Shown: positions 1 through 39,069, counted from the stretch's first letter. The stretch: DNA of 64,000 bases from Imbricaverruca yamaguchii (GCA_034440575.1 JAOTOL010001172.1:62001-126000); one strand, 5' to 3'. Numbers and translations: made by a program. The notes: generated by a model not told the origin, from the sequence alone.

Positions 1-779
1 TCAAGAAAATAAAAAATGGTCGGACGGCACCCACCAGCAGTGTCCTAAAGTTACTTCACCATTAACTGTGGATGAAGGAAGAAGTTGCTTGGGAATACTG
101 AAATATTGGAAGAGAATAAAGGTTTGCCACTTAAGGATTAAAAAGCGGAATGCCTTTCGCTTCAGTCACATGCATTTTACATTATTTAGCAATTGTGTGC
201 ATGACTGCGCAACATCATGTGGCAAAATGGTAAAAACCGAGAACGAGGATGAAATACCACAACTCCATTAACTGTGCATTTTCAGGCCACATGGTGAATT
301 ATTTTACACTGCCCACCAGTTGAGTTACCATGGAATGATGCCTCCGCTGTGTTGTCGATGTGGCGAGGGATGTCGGCCGTCAGCTAGTGATGCTGACCTG
401 GTTCATTGTGTGATGCTTCGTCTGTCTGGCTGCATATTCAGTTCGGATTCAATGGTGGTGCTCATGGTGGTTGGGTTTGTATTTTGATGAGTGGGTCCAC
501 ATGGAACGACACCCAGTTGGGAATTCTCGGAGAGCCGGTCCTTCTGAATCTTTGAGCTGCGGTCAAAAGATGTGCAGAGATGTGCATCTCTGTACAATGT
601 GTCCCCGCCTCCAGAAGGACTGTAGCTGACGGTCCCCCCGGATGCATTTGGATGCGCACTTATTATCACTTTCCGGATCGACTGAGAGGTCTACCGGTAT
701 GGACTTCCTCTCTGAGTCAGCTGTGAGGTATTATTGTGCGGTATCGTACTGCAGTTCTTTTTGGCGTGCACCTGTATGA
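1..779. other. Upstream SCAPER intron, unique part
   Basis: No exon of SCAPER or any other recognisable gene was found here. Short open frames occur on both strands, but none shows a known domain or a splice context consistent with the exon that follows. It is read as the 5' part of an intron whose upstream exon lies before the window. Confidence 0.5.
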
Positions 780-2637
780 CGGTCGTCTCCGGATCGGCTC
801 TGGAATGTACCTGTATGGCAGTCATCCCAAAATGGTTGTGGGGTGTGCCTATGTGGCATTGCTCCCCAGATGGCTATGAGGTGTGCCTGTATGGCACTGC
901 TCCTCAGATGACTGTGAGGTGTGCCTGTATGGCACTGCTCCTCAGATGGCGTGTGTGTGTGCGTGATTGTGGTTTTAGGGCGCATCGACCAATGTTGGTC
1001 ATGTAGCGCCCACTCCTCAGATGGCTGTGAGGTGTGCTCGCGTATGACACTGCTCCCTAGATGACGGCGAAGTGTGATCGTGTATGACACTGCTCCCTAG
1101 ATGACTAGGTGTGCCCGTGTATGACCCTGCTCCCTATATGACTGTGAGGTGCGACCGTGTATGACAGAACGAGTAGTCTATGGGTAAGTTGCTCGTTTCA
1201 CAATCGAAAGGTTGTGGATACGAGTCACATCCGTCGCTACTCTTCGCCCGCGACCAATCGGCGTGAGAGATTGGCGACGCTACATGACTCAGCGGTCGAT
1301 GTGTCGGAAAACCAAGAACCAACCAACCAACGACCTTGTATGACACTGCTCCCTGGATGACTGTGAGGTGTGGCCGTGTATGACGCTGCTCCTTAGATGA
1401 CTGTGCGGTGTGTGCGTCTATGACACAGTTCCCTAGATGACTGTGAGGTGTGACCGTGTGTGACGCTGCTCCCTAGATGACTGTGAGGTGTGCCGTGTAT
1501 GACACTGTTCCCTAGATGACTGTGAGGTGTGACCGTGTGTGACGCTGCTCCCTAGATGACTGTGAGGTGTGCCCATGACGCTGCTCCCCAGATGACTGGA
1601 CTGTGAGGTGTGACCGTGTATGACGCTGCTCCCTAGATGACTGTGAGGTGTGCCCATGACGCTGCTCCCCAGATGACTGGACTGTGAGGTGTGACCGTGT
1701 ATGACGCTGCTCCCTAGATGACTGTGAGGTGTGCCCATGACGCTGCTCCCCAGATGACTGGACTGTGAGGTGTGACCGTGTGTGACACTGCTCCCTAGAT
1801 GACTGTGAGGTGTGACCGTGTATGACACTGCTCCCTAGATGACTGTGAGGTGTGACCGTGTATGACACTGCTCCCTAGATGACTGTGAGGTGTGCCCATG
1901 ACGCTGCTCCCCAGATGACTGGACTGTGAGGTGTGACCGTGTATGACGCTGCTCCCTAGATGACTGTGAGGTGTGCCCATGACGCTGCTCCCCAGATGAC
2001 TGGACTGTGAGGTGTGACCGTGTATGACGCTGCTCCCTAGATGACTGTGAGGTGTGCCCATGACGCTGCTCCCCAGATGACTGGACTGTGAGGTGTGACC
2101 GTGTATGATGCTGCTCCCTAGATGACTGTGAGGTGTGCCCATGACGCTGCTCCCCAGATGACTGGACTGTGAGGTGTGACCGTGTGTGACACTGCTCCCT
2201 AGATGACTGTGAGGTGTGACCGTGTATGACACTGCTCCCTAGATGACTGTGAGGTGTGACCGTGTATGACACTGCTCCCTAGATGACTGTGAGGTGTGCC
2301 CATGACGCTGCTCCCCAGATGACTGGACTGTGAGGTGTGACCGTGTATGACGCTGCTCCCTAGATGACTGTGAGGTGTGCCCATGACGCTACTCCCCAGA
2401 TGACTGGACTGTGAGGTGTGACCGTGTATGACGCTGCTCCCTAGATGACTGTGAGGTGTGCCCATGACGCTGCTCCCCAGATGACTGGACTGTGAGGTGT
2501 GACCGTGTATGACACTGCTCCCTAGATGACTGTGAGGTGTGCCCATGACGCTGCTCCCCAGATGACCACAGAGTGACCGTGTATGATGCTGCTCCCTATA
2601 TGGCTGAGGTGTGACCGTGTACGACGCTGCCCCCCAG
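780..2637 (+). repeat. Minisatellite built from the SCAPER exon A acceptor junction
   Basis: Tandem units of about 36, 40 and 45 bp fill the intron up to the acceptor of the first SCAPER exon. A typical unit reads TGACGCTGCTCCCCAG then ATGACTGTGAGGTGTG. The true junction reads CGACGCTGCCCCCCAG then ATCGGCTCTGAGGTGT. Each unit is therefore a diverged copy of the 3' splice site plus about 20-25 exonic bases. The copy near 790 keeps GATCGGCTCTG intact and is closest to the exon. A SINE at 1167-1329 interrupts the array. Repetitive open frames on the minus strand are artefacts of periodicity. Confidence 0.85.
1167..1329 (+). mobile_element. tRNA-derived SINE, family S1, copy 1
   Basis: The sequence has an A-box-like region (AGTAGTCTATGGGTAAG), a hairpin around ACAATCGAAAGGTTGTGG, and a B-box-like ACGAGTCAC. 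The body contains CTCTTCGCCCGCGACCAATC and the tail AACCAACCAACCAA. Near-identical elements lie at 27918-28083 (+) and 43627-43795 (-). Flanks CGACCGTGTATGACA (1152-1166) and CGACCTTGTATGACA (1330-1344) look like a 15-bp target duplication with one mismatch, but they are also array units, so this is ambiguous. The element is nested in the minisatellite, so the array is older. Confidence 0.75.
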
Positions 2638-28986
<26,349 letters not shown>

Positions 28987-29990
28987 TCACCTACTCTTGC
29001 CGGCGTGCTGACCAAGACGGGGCTGGATTGTACTAGGCTGGCGGTCCGTCGTTGTGGTCTGTATCGGTGTCGGCCACTGTCCTGGCTCCGACCTACCGCG
29101 GCTGGTCGGTGGCCTTGACGTTGGTCAGACTCGACCCGCTGAGACCTGTATCACCGCTCCTTCACCTCGGTCACATCCCGGTGAGAGACGCGCCTGGTTC
29201 GGACCTCTCTGTCAGGCCTCACTGTGTCCTGGTATGTGATGTTAGTCGGATCAGACCTGACTACTGCAGCCTCGGCCGGATGAATGGCTGCACCTGCTGC
29301 TGGTCATGAGCAGTGTTCCACCTCAGCTGACTGTGCCAGATGCTAGTCCGTCCAGAGAAGTGACCGCGAATAGGGCGCAGCGGGGAGACAGTCGGAGAGG
29401 TCAACCGGCCGCCGGGATCAAGTCTCACCTGGGTGAAACTCAGAGAAATGCGTGAATACCACTGAACCGCCTTAGGCTTTAACTGTGCGTTTCCCGAACA
29501 CGAAACAGAGAGCGGTAACACTCGGAATGGATCGTGTACCCCGAGTTCGCCGAATTGTCACTCTGAGTCGTAACTGCATTGGCCACCGAGCTTGTATGCC
29601 TCGTCGTTGGGCCTGAGCTGAGCTGAAGGCGGCCGGCAAAGGGCCATACGATAGCCGTCGTGGTATTCCAGTGTAGCGGCTGCGTGTGAGAGTCCGTGGT
29701 TCCGGAGAACGAGCTAGTGGGCGTCGTCGTCTGTGGTGCTAATCCCACCGATCGGTGTATCGTGGACGGTGACTAGGGCTAACAATACTCGGAGAGTGGG
29801 GCAGGTGAATGTGATGCCCTCGCCGCGCCCTGATGTGATGTGCAGCTGTTATGCTGAACCCGCGCGCACTCGGAGGTTGCGCCGTTCGGTGCTAATTAGG
29901 ATTGCGTTCACCACTACTAATCTAGTCCACGTTGGATCACTAAAGCTCGTGTTGGCCATTGGTCATGCGTTCATATATTATCACAATAAA
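28987..29990 (+). terminator. SCAPER 3' UTR and candidate polyadenylation signal
   Basis: After the TGA there is about 1 kb with no further gene, up to AATAAA at 29985-29990 (context TATCACAATAAACG). This is the first canonical hexamer noted downstream, so it is a reasonable but unproven transcript end. Confidence 0.45.
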
Positions 29991-30743
29991 CGTTTCTCGA
30001 ATATACTCTGCTTACACGTATTTTACCCACTGAGCGCTGAATGTCCACTTTTGAATGCGTAAAGCACGTCGAAGCCCGAGTTGCAAAGTTGAAGAACTCA
30101 ATGATATGTTTCAAAAACGACTTTGGATTTGTAAAATGCTTTTATGGTTGATCTGCTTTCCAGTCTGCTTTTGGCTAAAAATAATGGTGGACATTGAAGT
30201 TCGCTACTTGTTGATCGTAACCGTGCGACATTCGTTTTTTATTCATCAGCATATATGATATATAGGTTTGTGACAGGTAAATACTCGGTCATTGTTGGCA
30301 ATGCGTCGAAGGTATAAATATAACATTTTAGCGTCATGTGCTAGGTCGATTACATCCTTGATATGAGTGGGGAAGCTGAGGGTCTTGCCCCTGTATCGCG
30401 AGGGGAGTTGAGCTAACCCCTCACCCGTGTTTTCCCAATATATCCCAAAAATGAACGACGTGATAATGTTACATTTAGTGCAGCTAAGACTACGTCAACT
30501 TGCATGCACCTGTCCAGAAATTTCCAAGTACCTGACATGTCAAGTCACTGCGCAATGATCTGTTTTTCGAAAGCCTGTGCCTCAGAATCGGTCATGATTG
30601 ATTATTTGGGCTTAAGAGTGCGCCGACTACAAGGTCATTTAGCGCCCATTCAGAATCGGTAATGTTTCCGTTCCACAGGGACATTGCTGATATTTTTCAC
30701 CTTGGAATATAAGCTGGCTATTTCAGCAAACGACACAGCTGTG
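29991..30743. other. Intergenic, no recognised feature
   Basis: No open frame with recognisable homology is seen. A segment near 30590-30650 (TTATTTGGGCTTAAGAGTGC, then GCGCC) resembles in reverse the repeat-tail sequences at 5287 and 19190. Confidence 0.4.
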
Positions 30744-33290
30744 TATGGGTGTACCCACGGATTCTAAATTTTTTTTTGGGGGGACAAACTTGGGACGCGG
30801 TAAGTTTGAACAGGATACAGGGGCCTAGCCCCGCCTCCTCTTATGGAAAAGAAATCATTGGATTTCAGTTACTTCTTTTTCAATGTAATTTTCAAATACT
30901 TCGATTCAATGTTCAATGTATTTCATTTTTCAGATTTGCCATTTTTGAAATAATATTTTGGGGAATAAAAGTTCCACTAAAATTAGCATGTTTCACTAAT
31001 TATCACTGGTCATGAACATCCAGCTTTATGTCGTGGGTGCTAAACCCAATTTCACGATCACTAGAGCAATGCTGTAAATATGTTGAACGTTTCCCTCTTG
31101 CAGCAAAAAAAAACATTATTGAACGATGGTTTTATTGTAGCAAATATGGACATGCCGTCTGGCACGTCCATGACACCTTTCCCATGCTTTCCTGTTTTGC
31201 GAGGGCAAATTAAGTTACAAGGACAACCAGGATAGATAAAGGGTCTGGCACGGGATGTACCATCACGTGGAAGGTGGCGTCCCTCGGGCCGGGAAAATGC
31301 ATCCCGCTCTGAAAAGGTTCCAGTGCACCTGTTTGAACCTTGCACCCTGAGGCGCCCCTATGAAATATAAAGGCACCCATTTTGAAGAAAAGGCGCCCCT
31401 TGGGAAAGGGTTGAGTGCAACCCATCCCCTCGAATTTTGCAGCCGGAGGCGCCCCTCCAAGTGCTTTCGTAGTGGCGCCGCTCCAAAGAAATGGCGCCCC
31501 TCCAGACATGTACCCCCATGACAATTCTTGGATCTACCCCTGATTACAACAATTATCTTTCGCGGCTATGAACTCCGGCTAGTTACGAAATTGTGCGCAT
31601 TCACGTGTGGTTTTTCTGGCAAATCTGACGACTTCCATTGAACCATTTGAGACGAATGCGGACAAGTTGAATAAGTTATATATTTTATATGTCCGGAGCA
31701 TCAATGTGGCATGGTAGACTAAAAACCAGCGATGAAAGCACCATCGGAGCAAGGTGTGACGCATTTCTCGGGGGAGCCCATAGTCATATAGGTTACGATT
31801 GCTTGTTATCACGACTGCAAAGAAAAACAGATTTGACCCTCCTATTCCTATCGCACTCAATAATTGTGCACACGCTGGGCCTTCGACACCTTTGATCTTT
31901 TTTATTTGATTATTTTGATCTCAACGCTCTGATACGGCAAGCCACGTCGAAGGACACCCACATAATGCAAATTGAAGCCATTGCCACGAAACGCGAGGAC
32001 TCTGAAAATCAAACTAACATTTGACCTTGAGGCTTCATCTGACACGTCCCGGGTTCAAATGTTACTCGACGGATGCCCACGGGCTATCTCTTGATGCCGA
32101 GCATGTGTAGCTTTGGGAGAAAACGAAAAAACGCGGCGCGACCGAAGAAATGGTTCGTTGGCATTGAAAATTAATGTGATTTCTGAACAGTTTGCTAGAG
32201 TACGACACGGCACGTCGAATGACTCCAACTGATGAAAATTGAAAATATATCGATGAGGCGCGAGGACTTAGAACAATTTAACCTAACCTTCGGACCTGTG
32301 GTTTGACATTCGCATGTCTCAGTTCTAAATGCTACTTGAGGTGCACCACAGCTATTGTTTGGAACCAGATGTGTATAGGTTAGGGCAAAGAAAAATGGAG
32401 GCGATCGAGGCAATCGGTTTGACCTTTGACCTTAGAAATTAGTTATATTTGGTGACATTATAACATAGCACAAGCCACGTCGAATGAAACCCACTTGGTA
32501 CAAACTGAAACCATAGCGACGAATCGCGAGAACTACGAAAAAATTTATATACCCTTTGACCTTGAGGTTTGACCTTGACATATCCTGGTTTTAAAATGCT
32601 ACTCCAGAGTTCATCATTGGCTGTCGCTTGATAGTGGATTTGGATAAGCTTGGGGGAAAAACCATAGAAAAAGAAACATGAGGCGACCCAAGAAATTGGC
32701 TTGAATTTGGACCTGTCAAGATTATATCGAAATATCAACTTTCTGATACTGCACAACAAGACAACAGGAATGGCACAACACGAATCACATCCATTTGCTG
32801 CAACTTGAAGCCATAGCGACAAAACGTGGTGAGGACTTCGAAAAACTCAAACCTTTGGCCTTGACATGTCCAGGATTGAATTGTCACTAGTGTTTATTTC
32901 GATAGGTTTGAGAGAAAACAAGGAAACATGGCGACTGAAGGACGAAGGCAATGCAACTGCATGGCCTTCGTCCTCGAAGAAAATCGGTTGCTTAGCTTTC
33001 TGATACTGCATAGGAAACCAAGTCTAATGACACCCATTTGATGGAAATTAAAACGATAGCAACTAGACCTCCCGTTCGGTCCATATCCCTTCAATATCGC
33101 CATGTAATAAATCAAGCAAACCTTTGACCTAGAAGTTTGACCTTGACATGTACCATTTAAAATGTTACACGATGGTTTACCACAGGCTATTGCTTGATAC
33201 TAGATTTGGGCATGTATGAGTAAAAACGAAAACAATGGGAGGCGACCGAAGAAACCGGTTTGCGTTGAACCTGGACAGTTATAATGGTAA
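30744..33290 (-). mobile_element. Dispersed repeat family A, inverted copy
   Basis: The whole stretch is the diverged reverse complement of 50094-52584. Shared landmarks include CGGTTTCTTCGGTCG, ATCAAGCAATAGCC, GACATGTCAAGGTCAAA, a block of GAGGCGCC(C/T)C sequence, and an end with GGGTGTA. Inside there are several diverged subrepeats of about 300 bp with the same motif order. No recognisable transposase or reverse transcriptase is seen, so it may be non-autonomous. The end TATGGGTGTACC (30744) resembles the candidate terminal repeat of the other copy. Confidence 0.8.
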
Positions 33291-33912
33291 GGGAGCATCA
33301 TCAGTAGTAATTTTAGCAGTAAATTTTGTGCAGTAGCAAAGTCGCATGGCATTAACGTTTGCAACAGTCAAGTCTGTAACAGGGGCGCTGGGTTGTAGGA
33401 ATTTCACGTAATGTCTGGGACGGTGGAATCTGTATGCCGGGTGGCAGCAGTATCGGGGAATTCTGCCATCAGCAGGAAACTCAGTGGAAGTATTGACAGC
33501 GGGCGGTTAGCGCTGTTTGTAACCACGGTGGGTGCGGGGCGCAGGTGGTGGCCATCCGGCCAGTCCATATATCCGCCAGGTAGTCCCGTCGTCTGACGAC
33601 CACAGGCATGACGCGGCTCACAGGCTTGTCTCAGGCGGCAGTTGGCACTTGGACGGGTCAACAACAGCCGGAGTAGCCCCACGGGTAAAATACATTGGTA
33701 AAATAGGTGCATTTCTGAAGATAATGTTTTAATGGCATGAACCTAGAACTATTTTTGCTAATAAAGAATTAGAATAAGAAAATAATTGCTCCGGACTTGA
33801 ATATACTTATACTCACTGGTGTTCGATAAAAAATCACCTTCGTCGTTATTCCTTATTGCTTGTTCAAAATATGGCGTTCCTCTAAATTAGATCATGTCTT
33901 ATGCATGGCAAT
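33291..33912. other. Intergenic between repeat A and the Ty3 element
   Basis: No gene is recognised. The short overlapping open frames on both strands near 33411-33712 have no identifiable domain. Confidence 0.4.
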
Positions 33913-34049
33913 TGTAGTAAGCTCTGCGGCGGTCCGGTACCAACTGATTTATTAAGCTCTCGGGTCACGGGACAACGGTCAGCATGCCCCACGGCGGCAG
34001 ACCGCGCGCAGAGGCGGCTCCAGGTACCGGGTGGTGTCACATCATCACA
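33913..34049 (-). repeat. 3' LTR (relative to the element) of the Ty3-type element
   Basis: 137 bp, TG...CA ends, near-identical to 39153-39289. It is preceded by GCAAT at 33908-33912. Confidence 0.93.
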
Positions 34050-34535
34050 CTTCGACCCCGAATACATACTTCAAAAGCAGAGAGAGCAAAACATAGGAAA
34101 TTACTTATTTCGCCATGTGAGCAACTCCTAGCGTCAAAACATACTTTACACGTGCAACATCACATTACGAATACATTAACCTATCGGGCTGCTTCAACGT
34201 TTGGTTGGTTGGTTATTGGAGTTTAGGGGCGTGCTTCAACGTTTGTCTGACACGCAAATCATAAGTCCGTGGGGAACCCGGAGCACTGACTTGTGCCTGA
34301 GTCCTGGGGGTACAAACGTCAACTGGCACAGTTGTTGTTGCCAACGCGGCAACAACACGGTACGGCGGCACGAACGGTACAAACAACGGCACAGAAGCCA
34401 CTGCCGACGGTAGTGGTGAGCTCGGCGCGCTACCAGAGGCGGTACACGTCGGACGCGGTCTCACCTGATCCAGATGCCTCTGAATCACTCTGCCATCCTA
34501 CAGACGCACAGTTATGTTAAGTCCAGATTTGGCAG

Positions 34536-36015
34536 TCACGTAACCTGCCAACCAACGTCTCCCTTCCCCACCACGGATACGATCAACAGCCGACACATAC
34601 ACCGGCTGTCCGACCTCAACCGACCGATCTTGGGTGCCCCTGTCACGTACAAATTTTTGTTTTTCCTGCTGATTCTCACTTTTCTTTCCAAAACGGGTTT
34701 CACCACGTCGAGTGGGGTGCGCATCAGACGACCCAAAAACAACTCAGCTGGGGAGACACTGGTTGTGGAGTGAGGTGTAGCCCGGTAACGGAATAGGAAC
34801 CGGGAAACCTTTGTCTGAGGACTGCCTGACGTTTGCTTCCGGTAAGACGATTTAAAGGTCTGAACACTTCGCTCACTAAATCTGTTGCTCTTGGGCGACA
34901 AGGGTGGGGAAGTCAAGTGGGTTATGCCATTCTTACGGCAAAAAGTCTGAAATTCACCAGACATGAAACACTGGGCACCATCAGATACCAGGAATGTTGG
35001 TACTCCCCATGATGCAAAGGACGCTCTCAGATGCTCCATTGTCCTTAACGAAGTTGCTGTGCGAGAAGGATATATATCCATCCATTTCGAATGGGCATCC
35101 GTAATGACCAGAAACATCCACCCATCGATGGGCCCACAGTAGTCTACAAACTCGAACTTGCTGCCACGCTTTTGCAGGCCAGACCCAGGGGTGAATGGGC
35201 ACTTCAGGTGCACTGGCTCTATGTTCCTGACACACCTCACAGAGTTTCGTTACTTTCGAGATGTCGTCATCCAACTTTGGCCACCAAACATACATTCTAG
35301 CGAACGATTTCGTCCGTGACTCCCCACAGTAGCCAGCATGTAGTAGCCTGAGAATTTGCGGACGGCCCTGGGGCGGAATTACAACACGGGAGCCCCAAAG
35401 CAGACAGCCATCCTGTACACTCAGTTCAGGTATCCGAGTTTTGGATGGAGCGAACTCGGGTCCCAACAAAACCGATGTCGGACAACCCTCCCGGACATAC
35501 TTAGTCACTTGCGATAACACCGGATCTCTCGCAGTCCACAGGCGAATCTGATCAGCCGTTACAGGAGTTGAATCTAAGAACTCCATCAAGTGGATTGTCT
35601 CAGCAGGCGCAGGGGAGATGGCACAGTCAGCAGTGTGCTGCAGCGGAAGCCGGCTCAAAGCATCGCAGTGTGCCTGCTTTGCAGCCGGCGCGTACTGGAG
35701 CCTGTAATCATACGCGCTCAGCATGAGCGCCCAACGAACCACGCGCGGCGATGCCATCAGAGGTATAGGCTTATTCTCACCAATGAGGCCCAAAAGCGGT
35801 TTATGATCAGTACGGATAGTGAAAGTTCTGCCAGCCAAATAATAATGGAAGTGTTTAACTCCAGTCAGGGCCGCTAGACCCTCTATGTCAGTCTGGGAGT
35901 ATCGACGCTCCGTGTCATTCAGAGACCGAGAGTAATAAGCCACAGGCTGCTCCCCATGCTGGAATCGCTGGCTTAAGACACAACCTATTCCGACAGGACT
36001 CGCATCACATGCCAA
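34536..36015 (-). pseudogene. Ty3-type pol: RNase H and integrase region
   Basis: The minus-strand reading from 36015 starts MACDASPVGIGCVLSQRF, typical of Ty3/gypsy RNase H, and includes RTDHKPLLGL and HCDALSRLPL. An integrase zinc-binding region follows: HAGYCGESRTKSFARMYVWW, then LCEVCQEH. A frameshift near 35150-35240 then moves the integrase core (DYCGPIDGWMFLVITDAHSK, VSDGAQCFMSGEF) to another frame, ending at 34536. The core D and D residues are visible. The third acidic residue appears altered at SPKSNRFSERSVQTF, where NGxxER is usual. The coding sequence is broken. Confidence 0.9.
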
Positions 36016-36149
36016 GACTGCAGGTCGATTCGGATCAAAATGTGCCAGGACAGGTGGGCTTTTTAGCAGGTGCTTCGCTCGCAGAAAGCCTGATGCTCAG
36101 CCCGAGTCCATTTCCAGGCTTGTCCCCGTTTCAGCAGGGTATAAAGAGG

Positions 36150-37375
36150 TGCTAATGTGTAGACAGCCCTGACAGAAACTTGGAGTAGAAGTTGATCAAG
36201 CCTAACCAACTCCTCAACTCTGCCACGTTGGAGGGAGTGGGCGCGCCCACAATGGCCCCTACCTTCTCAACAGTCGTCTCTATCCCACTGCCGCTGATTT
36301 TATGACCCAAATAAGTCACACTCTCAACAGCAAATTTGCACTTCTGTTTGTTGACGCGCAAGCCCGCCCCCTTCAGCCTGCGCAACACTTCACGCAGAGC
36401 TTGCAGATGGGACTCTGCCGAGTCACCCGCAACAACGATGTCATCTTGAAACACACACACACACGCGGAATACCGGCCAGGAGGGTGTCCATTGTACGCT
36501 GGAAGAGACTCGGGGCAGAGGAATATCAGAAACTGAGCCGGGTTGGGCGAAGGAGGCCCCTATGTGTATTTACAGTCAAGTACTCTCGGGACCCCTCGTC
36601 TACCACGAGTTGATTGTACGCAGACTTCAGGTCTATTTTTGAGAAAACCTTACTGCCCACCAACTTCGATGTCAATTCCTCGACACGGGGATTGTATACT
36701 GCTCAACAGGTGCAGCCTTGTTTACTGTGAGGCGATAGTCGCCACAGATCCTTACAGTTCTGTCTGCCCGGGGGACCACGACCAACGGCGCCGCCCATCT
36801 GGAGTGTGTGACAGGCTCCCAAAGACCCACCTTAATCTGCTCGTCCAACTGCGCGTCGACTTGTTCTCTATAAGCCAGGGGAACTTGCCGATCCTTAAAG
36901 AATCCCGGCTGAACATCTGGATCCACTGAAATCCTGACCCATTCTCCATTGTAACAGCCCAGGCCATCCTCAAACACTTCAGCAAACTCCCTTAGAGTTT
37001 CGCTCAGGCCAATCTTCTCCGACAAATGGCAGATCGAAGGCCAATCGAGTCTGAGGTGAGACAGCCAGTTGCGACCAAACAGCACCGGCCCCTCCCCTTT
37101 AACAACAATCAACGGTAACTGACCACACTGATCCCCGTATTTCACTGCCACTTCAATCTGGCCACACACTGGCAGAACCTCCCCACTATACGTTCTAAGC
37201 GTGGAGTCGCAGGGTATTAGTTCAGGTGTATCAGGAGCCTACAGACGCAACAGCTCCTGCTCAAAACACACACTGACCGCAGCCCCAGTATCCACCTCCA
37301 TACAGACATCCCTATCATCCAGTGACACTTCCACCATAAGCAGTGGTTTACGTTCACCCCCAGATAGCATCAGAA
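36150..37375 (-). pseudogene. Ty3-type pol: protease and reverse transcriptase region
   Basis: The protease motif VDTGAAVSV lies near 37270-37300 and is followed in frame by a stop at 37237-37239. The next segment carries VLFGRNWLSHLRLDWPSI and the RT finger motif SRWAAPLVVVPRADRTVRIC GDYR, ending at a frameshift near 36672. The palm motif appears further on as VFQDDIVVAG (36430-36460), where Y-x-DD is usual. YLGHKISGSGI and RSWLGLINFYSKFL follow. Several frame changes show decay. Confidence 0.9.
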
Positions 37376-38058
37376 CAGACAAAGGAAGCCAGGAAGAAGG
37401 CACTGAGAATGCTAGGGGCAATAAACAGGAATGTATCATACTGAAGTGAGGATGTGATCAGTAAGCTTTACTGTGCATACGTCAGGCCATATTTGGAATA
37501 CTGCATCCAAGCTTGGTCTCCTAGCTATGAAAAAGATTGTTGGCTTTTAGAGAGAGTACAAAAGAGGGCTACAAAAATGGTTAATGGCATAAGCAACCTG
37601 GCATATGAGGAAAGATTGAAGAAATTTAATATGTTTTCACTTAGATATAGAAGGCTGAGAGGAGATCTCATCGATGTCTTTAAATTTGTCCATGGTCTGG
37701 AGAGGGGATACCTTGGGGAAATGTTTTAATTGAACAGAAATGATGCAAGTAGGGGTCATAAATTCAAAATTAAAGTTAACCACAGCAGAACAAGGTTAAG
37801 GCAAACTTTCTTCACCAACAGGGTAGTAGAACACTGGAACCAGCTGCCAGAAAACATTGTCAGTAGCAGCACATTGAACATCTTTAAAAACAGCATAGAC
37901 AAGCATTATAAGAATAGAGGGCTTGCTTTTCAGTATTACAGGGAGGGCTGATTGTACACTGAACCAGTTGCCCACCAAATATGTCAGAGTGCAACCGAGA
38001 AGGGCCCGTGTGGCTCATAGTTGCACTAATCTTTATGTCTTTATGTCTTTATGTCTTA
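37376..38058 (+). mobile_element. 5'-truncated non-LTR retrotransposon (LINE) nested in the Ty3 element
   Basis: The + strand encodes the end of a reverse-transcriptase ORF of CR1/L2-like type: ARKKALRMLGAINRNV, SKLYCAYVRPYLEYCIQAWS, LERVQKRATKMVNGI and YEERLKKFNMFSLRYRRLRG, then FFTNRVVEHWNQLP. In-frame stops occur near 37447 and at 37727-37729. It ends with the short tandem tail CTTTATGTCTTTATGTCTTT, a typical LINE 3' end. It sits opposite in strand to its host and separates gag from protease. Confidence 0.9.
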
Positions 38059-39069
38059 ACTGCGAATGCGATCGAAACAAATCGTATGCTTGTCGCTCAC
38101 CGGCACCATGGCGATTCTCACTTGAAGTCAACTCCGCTGCACGGAGGTCTACCGTCTCCTCTGAAACGTGACAGAGTTCCTGCGCCTGTACCGCTGCGCG
38201 ACAAGCTCTCCTGATGTGCCCCTCTCCACCGTATCGGAAACAGCGGCACGCTTTGAAGGGGCACGCAGAAGGTGAGTGTCGGCGGCTGTGACACCGTGCG
38301 CACCGATCCAGAAACGCCGGCCCGCTGTGTCTCGAAGCCTCGCTGTGACCCGGAGCCCTGTCTATTACGCCTACTCCGCTCTGCCACGGCGCCCGCTGCT
38401 TCCCAACTCTGCCGATCCCAAGTCGCGGCTGAAAGGGCCGGGAACTTGAATCCACGCGCTGAATGACGTCACCACCAGTCGGCACGGCGACTGGTTCACG
38501 ATCACTGAGCCGGCCGATGACGTCACACACGGCAGACTTCCCGCAAAGCACCGCAGCGTTGGCAGCGGCAGACTCGTGGGCTTGGGCGATGGTGGTCGCT
38601 GACTTGAGAGTCAAACCAGGTTCGCTGAACAATCTGGTTTGCAGGGGCTGGTTCCGAATACCGCAGACGAGGCGGTCACGAAGCATCTCTTCCAGAATAG
38701 ACGGCTCGTAGTTGCAAGACGGTGCCAACTTCCGCAACAGAGCCACGTATACCGGCACGGACTCGCCACGTTCACGGATGCACAAGTTGAAACGGAAGCG
38801 GGCAACTATCGATGAATCCTCCGGCTCGAAGTGGTCGTAGAGCAGCTTAATAAAATCATTGTACGACACTTCGTGCACTGACTTCGGGGCAATCAAATAT
38901 TCGACCAGGCTAAATGTGCACCCACAACGCTAAAAAAGATAGCGCGACGCTTCTCCACTTGACCATCATTGATCCCATTCGCGACGAAAAACTATTCGAT
39001 GCGTCGGCTATATATACCAAACCTCTCCACTGACACATCAAACTCCGGCGCATTGCCAATAAACGCCAT
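38059..39069 (-). pseudogene. Ty3-type gag remnant
   Basis: On the minus strand the candidate start at 39069 gives MAFIGNAPEFDVSVERFGIY. An in-frame stop and then a frameshift follow, before the long segment beginning IAPKSVHEVSYNDFIKLLYD. It includes capsid-like ARFRFNLCIRERGESVPVYV. A zinc-knuckle region follows with CARCHSRRHSPSACPFKAC and CFRYGGEGHIRRAC, where the second knuckle has Tyr in place of its second Cys. The C-terminal end is cut by the nested LINE. Confidence 0.85.

Noticed and set aside
68..271. 67-residue open frame near the window start
   Set aside because: No family resemblance and no splice signals fitting SCAPER exon A phase.
780..2637. CRISPR-like regular repeats
   Set aside because: Units are contiguous with no unique spacers, vary in length and lie in a eukaryotic intron next to a related exon.
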